From Arthrobacter endolithicus (GTDB lineage Bacteria > Actinomycetota > Actinomycetes > Actinomycetales > Micrococcaceae), in contig NZ_JAPNLH010000012.1 of the NCBI RefSeq assembly GCF_026627425.1, positions 1-64,000 on the forward strand: 64,000 bases of DNA, given 5' to 3'. The notes beneath the pieces were generated by a model. The model had not been told where the DNA came from, searched no databases, and saw only the letters and a program-made list of their open reading frames with translations. Below are positions 51,501 to 60,032 of the stretch, in pieces. A program made the translations under genes and the position numbers. Numbering within the stretch: position 1 is the stretch's first letter; each line of letters starts with the position of its first letter.

Positions 51501-53368
51501 TTTCCAGGCTGGCCATACGCCGGGGACACCAGGACACGGTCATGGGTAATATCCTCGATCCGCCAGCTCGTGGCCCCGAGGGCGAAGACATCACCGACAC
51601 GGGATTCGTACACCATTTCCTCGTCCAGCTCACCCACCCGCCGGCCGCCCTTGGCCTTCGCTCCCGGTGCGGCGTCCTGTTCCGAGCCGACAATGTAGAC
51701 GCCGAAGAGGCCGCGGTCCGGGATGGTTCCTCCGGAGGTCACCGCGAGTCGCTGGGCTCCGGGGCGTCCGGTGATCGTGCCGCCGGTCCGGTCCCAGATA
51801 ATCCGCGGGCGCAATTCCGCGAACTCGTCAGAGGGGTAGCGGCCAGCGAGCAAATCCAAGGTGGCGTCGAAGGCGGACCGCGGCAATGTTGCGAACGGGG
51901 CCGAGCGCCGTACCGTATCGAACCATTCCTCCACGTCAATGCTGCCCAGGGCCGTGGCCGCCACCGTCTGTTGCGCCAGAATGTCGAGCGGATTCGACGG
52001 GATGGACAAGGATTCGATCCGGCCCGCCAGCATCCGCTCTACGGTTACAGCGGAATGGACAAGATCCGCGCGGTGCTTCGGGAACAAAATACCGTGCGAA
52101 ATTTCGCCCACCTGGTGCCCCGCGCGGCCCACCCGTTGCAGGCCGCTGGCCACCGACGGTGGAGATTCCACCTGAATCACCAGGTCCACAGCGCCCATGT
52201 CGATGCCCAGTTCCAGGCTGGACGTGGCGACGACGCAGCGCAAGCGGCCGGATTTGAGATCGTCCTCAATCAGGGCGCGCTGGTCCTTGGATACGGAACC
52301 GTGATGGGCCTTGGCGAGGACAGGCTCGGCCCCACTGGTTGCTCCAGCCTGCGCCATCAGTTGCGCCGGAGTGGAGAGGGCTCCCGACGGCGGCCGGTCA
52401 GCATCCGGAAGTACAGCGTCGGCCTCCATCGAGGCGAGCCGTTCGGCGTAGATTTCGTTCAGCCGCGCGGTGAGGCGTTCGGCAAGCCGTCGGGAGTTGG
52501 CAAAGACGATGGTGGATTTGTTGGCCAGCACATGGTCGACAATCTTTTCCTCCACGTGCGGCCAAATCGAGGCGTTCGCTGGCGGCCCGTCCACGCCCGC
52601 GCCACCACGCGTTCCCGCTTGTGCGGGCAGCGCCGTCATGTCCTCCACCGGCACCGTGACGGAGAGGTCCCAGTTCTTCGCCGTGACCGGAGCAACGATC
52701 TCCACCGGCGCCGAGCCGGCCAAAAAACGTGCCACGGTTTCCCGCGGCTCCACCGTGGCGGAGAGGCCAATCCGCTGCGCGGGTTTGTCCAGCAGCGCAT
52801 CGAGGCGTTCCAGCGAAAGTGCCAGGTGCGCGCCCCGCTTTGTCCCGGCCACGGCGTGCACCTCGTCAAGGATCACCGTGTCCACCTGCGCCAGCGTGGC
52901 GCGGGCCTTGGATGTGAGCATCAGGAACAGAGATTCGGGAGTGGTGATGAGGATATCCGGCGGGTGCGCGAGCAGCGATCGCCGCTGCGCCGGGGGCGTG
53001 TCTCCGGACCGCACGCCGACGGAAATGTGCGGGGCTGCCAACTCGAGCCGCTTCGCGGTCTGCGTAATGCCGATCAGCGGAGCGCGCAGGTTCCGCTCCA
53101 CATCCACACCGAGTGCCTTCAGCGGTGAGATATAAAGCACGCGTGTGCCGGCTCCGGCCTGCGGATCCCGCTCATCGGCAATCAGCCTGTCCAGCGCCCA
53201 GAGGAATGCAGCGAGCGTCTTGCCGGAACCTGTAGGGGCGATCACGAGCGAATGGGATCCGCCGGAAATCGCCTTCCACGCACCCGTTTGAGCGGGCGTG
53301 GGCGCCGGAAAGGCACCCAGAAACCACTCCCGGGTTGCCGCCGTGAACTGCTCCATCTGAGGACTCAT
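48554..53368 (-). CDS. lhr: Lhr-like ATP-dependent DNA helicase
   Basis: A very large SF2 helicase of 1604 residues. Walker A APTGSGKT (44-51), DEVH (168-171), SAT, and QRVGRAGH are visible in the N-terminal core, which ends in the winged-helix/Lhr-specific part near residue 850. The second half is the Lhr C-terminal domain. A Gly/Ser/Ala-rich low-complexity insert lies around 1350-1400. A 3'-5' DNA translocase linked to DNA damage repair; upregulated on DNA damage in mycobacteria. ATG has GAGAAG upstream. Confidence 0.95.
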   Translation of the reverse strand: MSPQMEQFTAATREWFLGAFPAPTPAQTGAWKAISGGSHSLVIAPTGSGKTLAAFLWALDRLIADERDPQAGAGTRVLYISPLKALGVDVERNLRAPLIGITQTAKRLELAAPHISVGVRSGDTPPAQRRSLLAHPPDILITTPESLFLMLTSKARATLAQVDTVILDEVHAVAGTKRGAHLALSLERLDALLDKPAQRIGLSATVEPRETVARFLAGSAPVEIVAPVTAKNWDLSVTVPVEDMTALPAQAGTRGGAGVDGPPANASIWPHVEEKIVDHVLANKSTIVFANSRRLAERLTARLNEIYAERLASMEADAVLPDADRPPSGALSTPAQLMAQAGATSGAEPVLAKAHHGSVSKDQRALIEDDLKSGRLRCVVATSSLELGIDMGAVDLVIQVESPPSVASGLQRVGRAGHQVGEISHGILFPKHRADLVHSAVTVERMLAGRIESLSIPSNPLDILAQQTVAATALGSIDVEEWFDTVRRSAPFATLPRSAFDATLDLLAGRYPSDEFAELRPRIIWDRTGGTITGRPGAQRLAVTSGGTIPDRGLFGVYIVGSEQDAAPGAKAKGGRRVGELDEEMVYESRVGDVFALGATSWRIEDITHDRVLVSPAYGQPGKLPFWKGDSLGRPVELGRALGAFMRELSGADPAAALQRCLATGLDDWAAGNLLGYLTEQKLATDVVPNDTTLLVERFHDELGDWRVVLHSPYGMPVHAPWALAVGARLHQRYGLDGSAMASDDGIVLRVPMMDDDPPGADLFLFEAAELDSIVTAEVGGSALFASRFRECAARALLLPRQNPGKRSPLWQQRQRSAQLLDVARKYPTFPIVLETVRECLQDVYDLPALKEIAAGIERRELRLVEITTPQPSPFARSLLFGYVASFLYEGDSPLAERRAAALSLDPTLLNELLGRAELRELLDPKVIDQTEAQLQRLAPDRRARGMEGVADLLRLLGPLSEDEIQARLEPAGLTDGDGVPAGDYADGTAAAAGLHAAALVTANRALKVKMAGTERFAAIEDAARLRDALGIPLPMGVPLAFIEPVADPLGDLLGRYARTHGPFTAAEAAVRLGLGVAVVGGGLARLAADGRVTEGEFRPTGAPTAATLTLISSSAAAPSEWCDVEVLRKLRRRSLAALRAEVEPVDPAAYARFLPAWQHVRTTGNPVPQGQTTQLRGLDGVLTVVDQLAGVPIPASAWEPLVLAGRVGNFVPAMLDELTAAGEVLWSGAGSLPGNDGWISLHVAESAPLTLNPQAGFEPSDLQLRLLNHLSGGGAYFFHQLKEVAGPAAGDTEVLTALWELVWAGRISNDTFAPVRSLLAGGHTAHRQPPATPRLRSAGRYGRLGRASAAGTGSSSGSGSGGPGAVLSGGGPPGARAKRSAPALAAGRWNVLPAKEAESTVAAHAMAELLMDRYGVVTRGSVMNENIPGGFALMYKVLARLEESGHSRRGYFIEHLGAAQFAVPATVDRLRSFTQDDAARQSEPAALALAATDPANPYGAALAWPALEVGHRPGRKAGALVVMVDGELVLYVERGGKTVLAFTTDPVHLTLAGRALAAVVKRGAVDKLAIEKVNGQGILDTVLAAALVEAGAYTTPRGLRIRA

Positions 53369-53486
53369 GAACTTCTCGCCACGGTTCCATCATCTCGCAG
53401 GGCACTGACATTTCCCGCCGTACGCTGTGTCTGCGCGGCAGCGCGTCGATCTGGCTGTACTGTGACGGTATAAACGGCAACGCTGC

Positions 53487-53513
53487 CTCTGCCGTGGGTC
53501 ACTAGCGGCAGAG
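53487..53513. promoter_or_regulatory. 8-bp-arm hairpin upstream of the membrane gene
   Basis: CTCTGCCG (53487-53494) and CGGCAGAG (53506-53513) flank 11 nt, 26 bp before the GTG start. Candidate operator or leader hairpin. Confidence 0.5.
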
Positions 53514-53539
53514 CACCAAACATCGGGGACGGAGGGGCC

Positions 53540-54076
53540 GTGGGTTCGCGGCAGATGGGGAATGCATGGTTCCCCATGGCTTGCATGGGCGCGCTCTTTT
53601 TGGGCGGAGCAGCCATTGCCCTGATGGCCAACTCCAGTAAGGCCGCGGTGCCTTTCTACTACCTCATTGCCTCTTTGCTGTTTACCGGTGCCACCGCCTG
53701 GTGGTCCTACCGGAATCCGCCGGTTCTGCGCGGTGAGCTCCGGCCCTATCTTTATACGGCCGGTGCCGTTGCGCTTGGGCTGCTGCTGGGCGGATTCACC
53801 GGCATACTGCACGGCTGCGTCCCCTGGCTGGCCCTTGGCGGCGGGGTGCTCGCCTACGGCGTGCTGGAGCGCGTTCGCGTGATTGTCACGGCCGGGGCCA
53901 CGGCCTGCGTGACAGCCCTTCTGGGAATGATCATTACCGCCGCAGTGTGGGGCGGCGCGCTTCAAGGCCTGACGGCGGCCGCCTTTGTCATGGCGGCCCT
54001 TCGCCTGCATCTGATGCGGTACGGTCGGCGGCCTCCGGCCCAGACAGTCGATCTGGATTCGCTGATCCACTTCTAG
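53540..54076 (+). CDS. multi-pass membrane protein of unknown function
   Basis: 178 residues with about five hydrophobic helices (for example PFYYLIASLLFTGATAWW and TAGAVALGLLLGG). No family recognised. GTG start with GGAGGGG 2 bp upstream; ATG 53555 is the alternative. Confidence 0.68.
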   Translation: MGSRQMGNAWFPMACMGALFLGGAAIALMANSSKAAVPFYYLIASLLFTGATAWWSYRNPPVLRGELRPYLYTAGAVALGLLLGGFTGILHGCVPWLALGGGVLAYGVLERVRVIVTAGATACVTALLGMIITAAVWGGALQGLTAAAFVMAALRLHLMRYGRRPPAQTVDLDSLIHF

Positions 54077-54104
54077 TCGGCGCTAGGCCCCGGCCACAGT
54101 GCCC

Positions 54105-54818
54105 TTAGGACTTTTGGAATGCACCGATTGTCAGCAGGACAATACTGGTGTCCGTGCAGGCCGTCAGCGGGTGCGGAATATAGAGGGCGTCGGTGGCGCT
54201 TGGCGGGTAGATCCGCAGGCCGTCAGCCGGTGCCTGGGTGCAGCCCTGGTAATTCCCCGCCTGGGTGTACCGCAGGACGGCAACGCCACTGGAACCGGTT
54301 TCCAACGTGATGGGGCCGGAGGAAGGCAGGTCAGGGTTACGGGAGGCCGGAGCGCCCAACTGTGTGCCGTTGCCGTTGCCGACCAGGGAAACTCCCGGAT
54401 AGCCATCCAAGATGCACGCTGCGTTCGAGGTGTTCCGCAGGATTATTTTCATGTAGATACTGCCCGCCGCCCCGCCTCCGGTGTCATCAACGGAGCCAGA
54501 CAGCATGGCGGCCGTGCAGAGAGCGGGCCCGGCAACCGGAGACCCGGTAGTTGAGGGCGCCGTTGACGACGGAGCTGTTGACGACGGAACTGCCGACGAC
54601 GGCGCTGCCGACGGGGACGGCGCTGCCGACGGGGAAGCGCTCGCGGACGGGCCGGCGGAAGAATGACTGGACGTGCTGGACGCAGAGGACGACGGCGTGC
54701 TGCCGCCGGCCAATCCGGTGGCTACCGGCGTCGTCGAACCCCCGCAGCCAGCCAGCCCAATCGCTGCCGCCGTCGCTGTTAGAACGGTCAATATCTTCGC
54801 GTGTCCCCGAGTCATCAT
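54105..54818 (-). CDS. DUF4232 lipoprotein
   Basis: About 237 residues. Signal peptide with lipobox LAGC (near residue 24), a Ser/Pro/Ala-rich linker of about 75 residues, and a DUF4232 domain with CTAAMLSGSVDD, SIYMKIILRNTSNAACILDGYPGVSL and PHPLTACT. Anchored outside the membrane. ATG 54818 and ATG 54815 are both possible. Confidence 0.82.
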   Translation of the reverse strand: MMTRGHAKILTVLTATAAAIGLAGCGGSTTPVATGLAGGSTPSSSASSTSSHSSAGPSASASPSAAPSPSAAPSSAVPSSTAPSSTAPSTTGSPVAGPALCTAAMLSGSVDDTGGGAAGSIYMKIILRNTSNAACILDGYPGVSLVGNGNGTQLGAPASRNPDLPSSGPITLETGSSGVAVLRYTQAGNYQGCTQAPADGLRIYPPSATDALYIPHPLTACTDTSIVLLTIGAFQKS

Positions 54819-54910
54819 TGAACCAGACTTACCCCTCAGGTTGCCCGAGTCAATCTCCGCCACAGCCTGCGGCGCATTCTTCTTAGGATCGTGACCCTGG
54901 CCAACGGCCC

Positions 54911-54962
54911 GGCGCTCCGGACCTGGAGCCCCGGGCGGCGCTCCGGACCTGGAGCGCCGGGC
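54911..54962 (-). terminator. tandem pair of 26-bp hairpin units after ycnI
   Basis: Two copies of a 26-bp unit (54911-54936, 54937-54962). Each contains GGCGCTCC-GGACCT-GGAGCNCC, a stem of 8 bp; the second copy is perfect. They lie 16 bp beyond the YcnI stop and probably end its transcript. Confidence 0.65.
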
Positions 54963-54978
54963 GCCTAGTTCTCCGTAC

Positions 54979-55758
54979 CTACTTTGCGGCCGGTTTGCGC
55001 GTCCGGGCCAGAGCGACCCCGCCCATACCCAGGCCCAAGACGCCGGCGGCCAGTCCGATCCATCCGGGTGCCTGGCTGGCGCTGTCGGAGTTCCCGGTGT
55101 CGGCGCCCGCGACGTTGGCGCCGCCGCCGGACGCTGCCCCTGCGGCCGTCGTCGTGCTCGGAGCCGCCTGCGCCGCGGTGACCGTCACCAGGGGTGCCGG
55201 CGCCTTCAAGGACTCAGGATCCTGCCCTGCGGCGGCAACCTCCACCCAGTTGGTCTCGCCGGTTTCGCAGGTCTGCAGAGTGGGGAAGTACAGCGTCTCC
55301 CCGACCTTGTCCGGCAACTGCAAGGACAGCGCCAGCGCGTCGCGCTGATGGGCGTCAAGCGGGGTTTTCGCAGTGTAAATGATCTGGCTGGTCCGCTCCG
55401 TGACCGAGCTGCCGTTCGCCAGTTTCTGCGGCGTTGCGAGTTTTTCCGTCGTTTTGCTGATGGTCCAGTTCGGGTTCACCGTAGGCGTGGCGTCGCTGAG
55501 TTCCTTCGGCAGATCGATGGTCATCTTGGTGGTGGGGGATCCGTTGCAGCCGTGCCCCACGCTGAACGTCAGCAGCGAGTAGGAACCGGCAGCGGTGCTG
55601 TCCGGGGAAATATCCACGTGCGCCGAGGCCGCGGACAGCCCGGCCGTCATCAGGCCAATAGTGGCCCCGGCAATAAGCGTCGCCTTGAGCGCGCGACGCC
55701 TGGTTTTACCCGAACGGGGCGTGTTGTCACGGGTGGTATTTTTGGTGTGCGAGTCCAT
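54979..55758 (-). CDS. YcnI-family copper-associated exported protein (DUF1775)
   Basis: 259 residues. Sec signal peptide ending SAASA before HVDISPDS, so the mature protein starts with His, a likely copper ligand. The DUF1775 domain spans about 46-190 (TFSVGHGCNGSPTTKMTIDLP, WTISKT, ERTSQIIYTAKTPLDAHQRDALALSLQLP). A Gly/Ala/Thr linker and a C-terminal transmembrane helix with LARTRK follow. Upstream lies a frameshifted membrane gene of the same locus. Confidence 0.9.
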   Translation of the reverse strand: MDSHTKNTTRDNTPRSGKTRRRALKATLIAGATIGLMTAGLSAASAHVDISPDSTAAGSYSLLTFSVGHGCNGSPTTKMTIDLPKELSDATPTVNPNWTISKTTEKLATPQKLANGSSVTERTSQIIYTAKTPLDAHQRDALALSLQLPDKVGETLYFPTLQTCETGETNWVEVAAAGQDPESLKAPAPLVTVTAAQAAPSTTTAAGAASGGGANVAGADTGNSDSASQAPGWIGLAAGVLGLGMGGVALARTRKPAAK

Positions 55759-55846
55759 CGGAAATCCTTGTCATTACAGCCGGCCACTACGGCGTGCCCG
55801 GGAGCGGTGAGGGTGTGGACACCCCCACGGATCTGCCGGAAGGGTG

Positions 55847-56481
55847 CTAAACGTTAGTCGGTGTCGGAGCTGGCGGCCCGCGCCGGCTGTCGGCCCGCAA
55901 ATTTCGCCTCGGCTGCGGACGGAGGGGGCTATTGGCCGCGGTAAGCGACGGGAAGGGAGCGACGGCGGCACTGACGGGCGCGGCCAGCCGCACCAGTGGG
56001 CGCAGCCAGTCGGCGAGTAGCCACAGAGCTTCCTCCCCTTTGGCCAGCACGACGGCGGAGGCCAAGGTAGCGCCGATGTGCGCCAGCGTCATGGCCAGGG
56101 CAGCCGAAGGTCCTAGCTGCATGGGCATGTGCGCCATCGCGGTTGCTTGGGGTGTCAGGGCGGTTGACACACCATGGGATGATGCGCCATGGCCGGCTCG
56201 ACCAACGCGGCCGTGGGAAACATGGGGTTGGACAGCAGGTCGAAGACGTTGTGCAGCAGGAGTTGGCTGGCCCCGAGCAACGCCAGCATCAGGGTCAGCG
56301 GAACGCGGATACTGGTCACCACGGCAGACACCGCTGCAGTCAGTGCAGTCAGGGCGAGCATGAGGACCGGTGGCGGCAGCACGCCGCCGGCCAAGGTATG
56401 CGCACCCGCCGCAAGCGCCAGGATTGTCCCCCCGATAGCCCCGGAGCGCAGCCAGCGGAACGGCGCGGAAACGGCGGTCAC
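55847..56481 (-). pseudogene. His/Met-rich membrane protein gene, interrupted by a frameshift
   Basis: The start is secure: GTG 56481 with AAGGAGG 4 bp upstream. The first frame gives about 105 residues with hydrophobic helices and ends PAMAHHPM then stop at 56155. The overlapping second frame continues with [12 protein letters not shown], more helices ([31 protein letters not shown]) and a basic tail to 55847. The two halves look like one protein joined near 56160-56190 by a one-base shift. The location and His/Met clusters suggest copper handling. Confidence 0.65.
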
Positions 56482-56664
56482 GTGTCCTCCTTCGGTTCCA
56501 GAATGCCCCAACGAATCGCAGCGCGCCGATGCCGCACAACGACGATAGATGGACGGCTCCGCGCTGGCTCCCGTGAAGCTCCGGCGGTGTCCGGAGCCAG
56601 TTTACCTACTATTCGTGACCGGGCCGGTAAGGGATGGCCGGGTAACGCAGGGGACACTGGACGA

Positions 56665-57000
56665 GTGACAATTTTCCGATCAATAGTCCTGTTCGTGCTT
56701 GCTGCGGTCGCCGAGATCGGGGGAGCCTGGCTGATTTGGCAGGCCGTCCGGGAAGGCAAAGCGTGGTGGTGGGCCGGCCTGGGCATCGTGGCGCTGGGGA
56801 TGTACGGCTTCGTGGCCACACTCCAGCCGGATGCAAACTTTGGCCGGATCCTTGCTGCCTATGGTGGAGTTTTTGTTGCCGGGTCGCTGTTGTGGGCGGT
56901 GCTGCTGGATGGTTTCCGTCCCGACCGGTGGGATGTGATCGGTGCGTCCGTGTGTCTGGTCGGCGTGGCCGTCATCATGTTCGCGCCGCGGAACGCATAG
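56665..57000 (+). CDS. YnfA/UPF0060 family membrane protein
   Basis: 111 residues, four transmembrane helices. [42 protein letters not shown] and [15 protein letters not shown] are hallmark UPF0060 segments. Related in fold to small multidrug transporters. Start GTG 56665, matching the family N-terminus. Confidence 0.92.
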   Translation: MTIFRSIVLFVLAAVAEIGGAWLIWQAVREGKAWWWAGLGIVALGMYGFVATLQPDANFGRILAAYGGVFVAGSLLWAVLLDGFRPDRWDVIGASVCLVGVAVIMFAPRNA

Positions 57001-57102
57001 TCTGCTCGACCGCCAGGCGAAACGGCATCTGCCCGCGCCACCAAACCGTTGCCTGACAACGAGCCCGCAGCATGAGGCGAGCGGTGTTTTCGCCTCGTGC
57101 GG

Positions 57103-57918
57103 CTACTCCTCCACCTCGCCGCGGATCCAGTGGATGTATCGTTGCAAGGAACCGTCCACAATCGGGCCTGCACCGGCCGCGATGAGTCCGAAGGCGCTGT
57201 AAATCCGGTCGAATTCCAGGGGCGTCGCTACGTCGAGAATTCTGCGGACTGCCCGTTCGGGGAGCGGGATGTTGTTCACGAAGCTGCGCATGACGTTGAC
57301 GGACTTTCGGTCCGCACCGATGGCGATGGTATCCCCGGTAAGGAGCGCGCCCTGACCGCCGGCGCCGTCGGGCCAGTTGACAATGCTGCTGCCGGCGAAA
57401 TGACCGCCACATTGCAGCATCGAAAGTCCTGGCAGGAGCTCGCAGCCGGCATCCCACAACCGGATGACGGGATCGGGACGCCTGATCCATTTCTGATCTG
57501 CCGCCGCAATGTACACGGGTGCGCCACCGAAGGCGTGGCTCCATTGAATGGAGGAGCCGGTCAGATGCGGGTGACTTGAGCTAATGACCGCAACGCCGCC
57601 GAGTGCGCGGACGGCCTCGACTCCTGCGTCGTCGATGAAACCCGGCGGCTCCCAGAGCAGGTTGCCGTGCCCGGTGCGGAGCAGTAGGCCGCGCTGGCCG
57701 ATGCCAAGTCTCGGGGCGCACTCCACCGCGTAGAGATCCGGCTCGAGTTCACGCACCGTGATCCTGTGGCCGGCGGTTGCGAGTTCTTCCCGCGTGGTCC
57801 ACCGCTGACCTCCCGCAGGCACAAACTGCCGATCATCGGCGCAGATTTCACAGCTCACCGGGGGCGTCTGGGAGTCGGGATGCTCGATGGCGCAGGTTGC
57901 GCAGGTCCAGATGGTCAT
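57103..57918 (-). CDS. MBL-fold protein with N-terminal zinc-ribbon-like segment
   Basis: 271 residues. N-terminus MTIWTCATCAIEHPD ... CEICADD holds two CxxC pairs (6/9 and 23/26). The remainder is a metallo-beta-lactamase-like fold with ISSSHPHLTGSSIQW, GGHFAGSSIVNWP and LLTGDTIAIG, but the canonical HxHxDH is incomplete, so metal binding is altered. AAGGAG lies 5 bp before the ATG. Confidence 0.8.
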   Translation of the reverse strand: MTIWTCATCAIEHPDSQTPPVSCEICADDRQFVPAGGQRWTTREELATAGHRITVRELEPDLYAVECAPRLGIGQRGLLLRTGHGNLLWEPPGFIDDAGVEAVRALGGVAVISSSHPHLTGSSIQWSHAFGGAPVYIAAADQKWIRRPDPVIRLWDAGCELLPGLSMLQCGGHFAGSSIVNWPDGAGGQGALLTGDTIAIGADRKSVNVMRSFVNNIPLPERAVRRILDVATPLEFDRIYSAFGLIAAGAGPIVDGSLQRYIHWIRGEVEE

Positions 57919-58168
57919 GGTGTCTCCTTGGCTGTCAGCGGCTCCAGGGCCGGGTGCAGTGAGACCCAGTGTATGAGAAAGGCCTCTGATTCCCTTGGCA
58001 TCCAGGGGATTAGGAGCCTTCTCACGTGGCTTTGGGGATTTGCGGCGGTGAGGACAAAGCACGGCCAGTCCTTTAGGCCCGATTCCTCTGTGAGTGTCCG
58101 TGGCAGGTAAGCCGTAATGTTCCCTTAGTCGTTGTATTCTCAATTGTCGAATACTCCCAGGGGGAAAT
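57919..58168. promoter_or_regulatory. 250-bp intergenic region with GTATTC-N9-GAATAC palindrome
   Basis: No gene. GTATTC (58134-58139) and GAATAC (58149-58154) form an inverted repeat 15 bp before the small membrane gene and may be an operator. Confidence 0.45.
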
Positions 58169-58459
58169 ATGCAGTTCAAGCGGTCCGCAGGTCTTTTCGT
58201 CGCAGGCATCACGCTATTTTTTGGGGGACCCTTATTGGGCGCGGCAGCAACCGCCTTGGGGATGTATCTTGCCACCGCCGACGGTAGCTCCGGAATTGCC
58301 GCCGGCTATATCGCAGTGATAGCTTTCGGATCGCTGCTTAGCCTCGTGGGCTTTTGCCTGCTCGTGGTTGCAGCCCACCGCGCCCTTGAGAAAATTGACG
58401 CGCTGCCCGGACGTGTACGGCCACAACAAAGGGAAACCGCATATTCCGAGTACAGCTAA
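58169..58459 (+). CDS. small two-helix membrane protein
   Basis: 96 residues: MQFKRSAGLFVAGITLFFGG, first helix about 7-33, second about 45-70, then a charged C-terminus. AGGGGGAA precedes the ATG by 3 bp. Family not recognised. Confidence 0.68.
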   Translation: MQFKRSAGLFVAGITLFFGGPLLGAAATALGMYLATADGSSGIAAGYIAVIAFGSLLSLVGFCLLVVAAHRALEKIDALPGRVRPQQRETAYSEYS

Positions 58460-58550
58460 ACGCTGGCTACAGACAAATCCATCTGGGAGCAGGGGTCTGC
58501 TCACAATCAGAGGTGCCCCAAATGTGCCCCAGTGGGCTGGCTTCGTGCAA

Positions 58551-58593
58551 GAAACCCCTTCCTCCCTTGTAAACAAAGGGAAGAAGGGGTTTC
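58551..58593 (-). terminator. strong terminator after tRNA-Ser
   Basis: GAAACCCCTTC (58551-58561) pairs with GAAGGGGTTTC (58583-58593), with a further CCCTT/AAGGG pairing inside. On the minus strand it begins 6 bp past the tRNA 3' end and is followed by TTGC. Confidence 0.85.
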
Positions 58594-58598
58594 TCAAT

Positions 58599-58688
58599 TG
58601 GCGGTGACGGTGGGATTTGAACCCACGTCAGGCTCTCACCTGAACAACATTTCGAGTGTTGCACCTTCGGCCGCTCGGACACGTCACC
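58599..58688 (-). tRNA. tRNA-Ser (anticodon CGA)
   Basis: A 90-nt class II tRNA. Acceptor GGTGACG/CGTCACC is perfect; anticodon arm CAACA-CTCGAAA-TGTTG gives CGA; a long variable arm follows; T loop GGGTTCAAATCCC; discriminator G and encoded CCA. Confidence 0.96.
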
Positions 58689-58839
58689 AACGCAGCTACT
58701 TTACCGGACGGACGGCCCGCTTCCCAAAAGCACCGTTCCCCGCCTCGGATACGGCGCCGGGTCCCGCCCCAAATTCGGCGCCGGGTCGCGCGGCCCCGCG
58801 TCCCGGGCGGGGACGGGGAGGGATTGAAGGGTGCAGCAA

Positions 58840-59352
58840 CTACGGAAGGCGCCGGTCGGCGAAAAAGTCCCGCAGCAGGGCGGCGCATTCATCCTCCCGG
58901 ACGCCGGGGAACACCTCCACCCAGTGATTGAGCCTGCGTTCGCGCAGAATGTCGAAGACGGATCCGGCCCCGCCTGCTTTTTCGTCCCACGCTCCGAATA
59001 CCACGCGCGGGAGCCTGGCCAGCACAATGGCTCCGGCGCACATGGCGCACGGTTCCAGCGTGACCGCCAGCGTGCAGCCGTCCAGCCGCCAGCTGCCCAG
59101 TTCGCGCGCGGCGGCGCGGATGGCGATCATCTCGGCGTGCGCCGTCGGGTCTTCCAGGGCCTCGCGCTCGTTGCAGCCTGACCCGAGAACGGCTCCGTCA
59201 GGACCGAGGACGACGGCGCCGATCGGCACGTCCGCGGTGGCCCCGGCCTGCGCTGCCTGGTCCAGTGCCAGAGCCATCCACGCGCGGTACCGGGCACGGT
59301 CTCGACCGCCTTCGGGCGCGGGCGCTGAGGGGGACTTTGCTATTGAGGTCAC
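58840..59352 (-). CDS. tadA: tRNA-specific adenosine deaminase
   Basis: 170 residues. Deaminates A34 to inosine in tRNA-Arg(ACG). Zinc motif HAE (72-74) and PCAMC (101-105), with VPIGAVVLGPDG upstream. The start is 22 bp from the divergent upp start, unusually close; a shorter start near Met26 cannot be excluded. Confidence 0.9.
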   Translation of the reverse strand: MTSIAKSPSAPAPEGGRDRARYRAWMALALDQAAQAGATADVPIGAVVLGPDGAVLGSGCNEREALEDPTAHAEMIAIRAAARELGSWRLDGCTLAVTLEPCAMCAGAIVLARLPRVVFGAWDEKAGGAGSVFDILRERRLNHWVEVFPGVREDECAALLRDFFADRRLP

Positions 59353-59360
59353 GGCTCAAT

Positions 59361-59373
59361 GGTAACTTTTACC
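59361..59373. promoter_or_regulatory. GGTAA-CTT-TTACC palindrome in the tadA/upp gap
   Basis: A perfect 5-3-5 palindrome ends one base before the upp ATG. TAACTT (59363-59368) could be a -10, placing transcription start at the ATG and making upp leaderless. Confidence 0.4.
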
Positions 59374-59374
59374 T

Positions 59375-60010
59375 ATGCGCGTACTTGTTGCGGACCACCC
59401 GCTCATTGCCCACAAACTCACCGTTCTTCGGGACAAAAACACCACGTCGCCGATTTTCCGGCTGCTGACCGAAGAACTGGTCACGCTGCTGGCCTACGAG
59501 GCGACCCGCGACGTGCGCGTGGAGCCGGTTAACATCGAGACGCCGGTGACGACGACGGTCGGCACCGGTCTGTGCAAGCCCACGCCGCTGGTGGTCCCGA
59601 TTCTGCGTGCAGGCCTAGGCATGCTGGAGGGGATGACGCGGCTCCTCCCCACTGCCGAGGTGGGGTTCCTGGGGATGGAGCGGCATGAGCAGACGCTGGA
59701 GGCAATCACCTATGCGGAGCGTCTGCCCGATGATCTGACTGGTCGGCAGGTCTACGTGCTGGATCCGATGCTCGCCACGGGTGGGACCCTGCGGGAGGCC
59801 ATCAAGTTCCTCTTTGCCCGCGGTGCAGCCGATATCACCTGCATATGCCTGCTGGCGGCACCGGAAGGGCTGCAGAAGCTGCGCGATGAGCTGGAAGGCA
59901 AGAACGTCACCATTGTGCTGGCGTCCATCGATGAGAAGCTGGACGAGAATGCCTACATCGTGCCCGGGCTAGGCGATGCCGGCGACCGTCTCTATGGCGT
60001 CGTGCACTAG
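59375..60010 (+). CDS. upp: uracil phosphoribosyltransferase
   Basis: 211 residues. Makes UMP from uracil and PRPP for pyrimidine salvage. The start [15 protein letters not shown], the block [18 protein letters not shown] and the PRPP loop [13 protein letters not shown] are diagnostic. No ribosome site is visible. Confidence 0.96.
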   Translation: MRVLVADHPLIAHKLTVLRDKNTTSPIFRLLTEELVTLLAYEATRDVRVEPVNIETPVTTTVGTGLCKPTPLVVPILRAGLGMLEGMTRLLPTAEVGFLGMERHEQTLEAITYAERLPDDLTGRQVYVLDPMLATGGTLREAIKFLFARGAADITCICLLAAPEGLQKLRDELEGKNVTIVLASIDEKLDENAYIVPGLGDAGDRLYGVVH

Positions 60011-60032
60011 CGTCGGGCCCATTAACTGCGGA

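Noticed and set aside
51173-53128. 651-codon plus-strand ORF
   Set aside because: Antisense to lhr, whose helicase motifs are unambiguous; long antisense frames are common at high GC.
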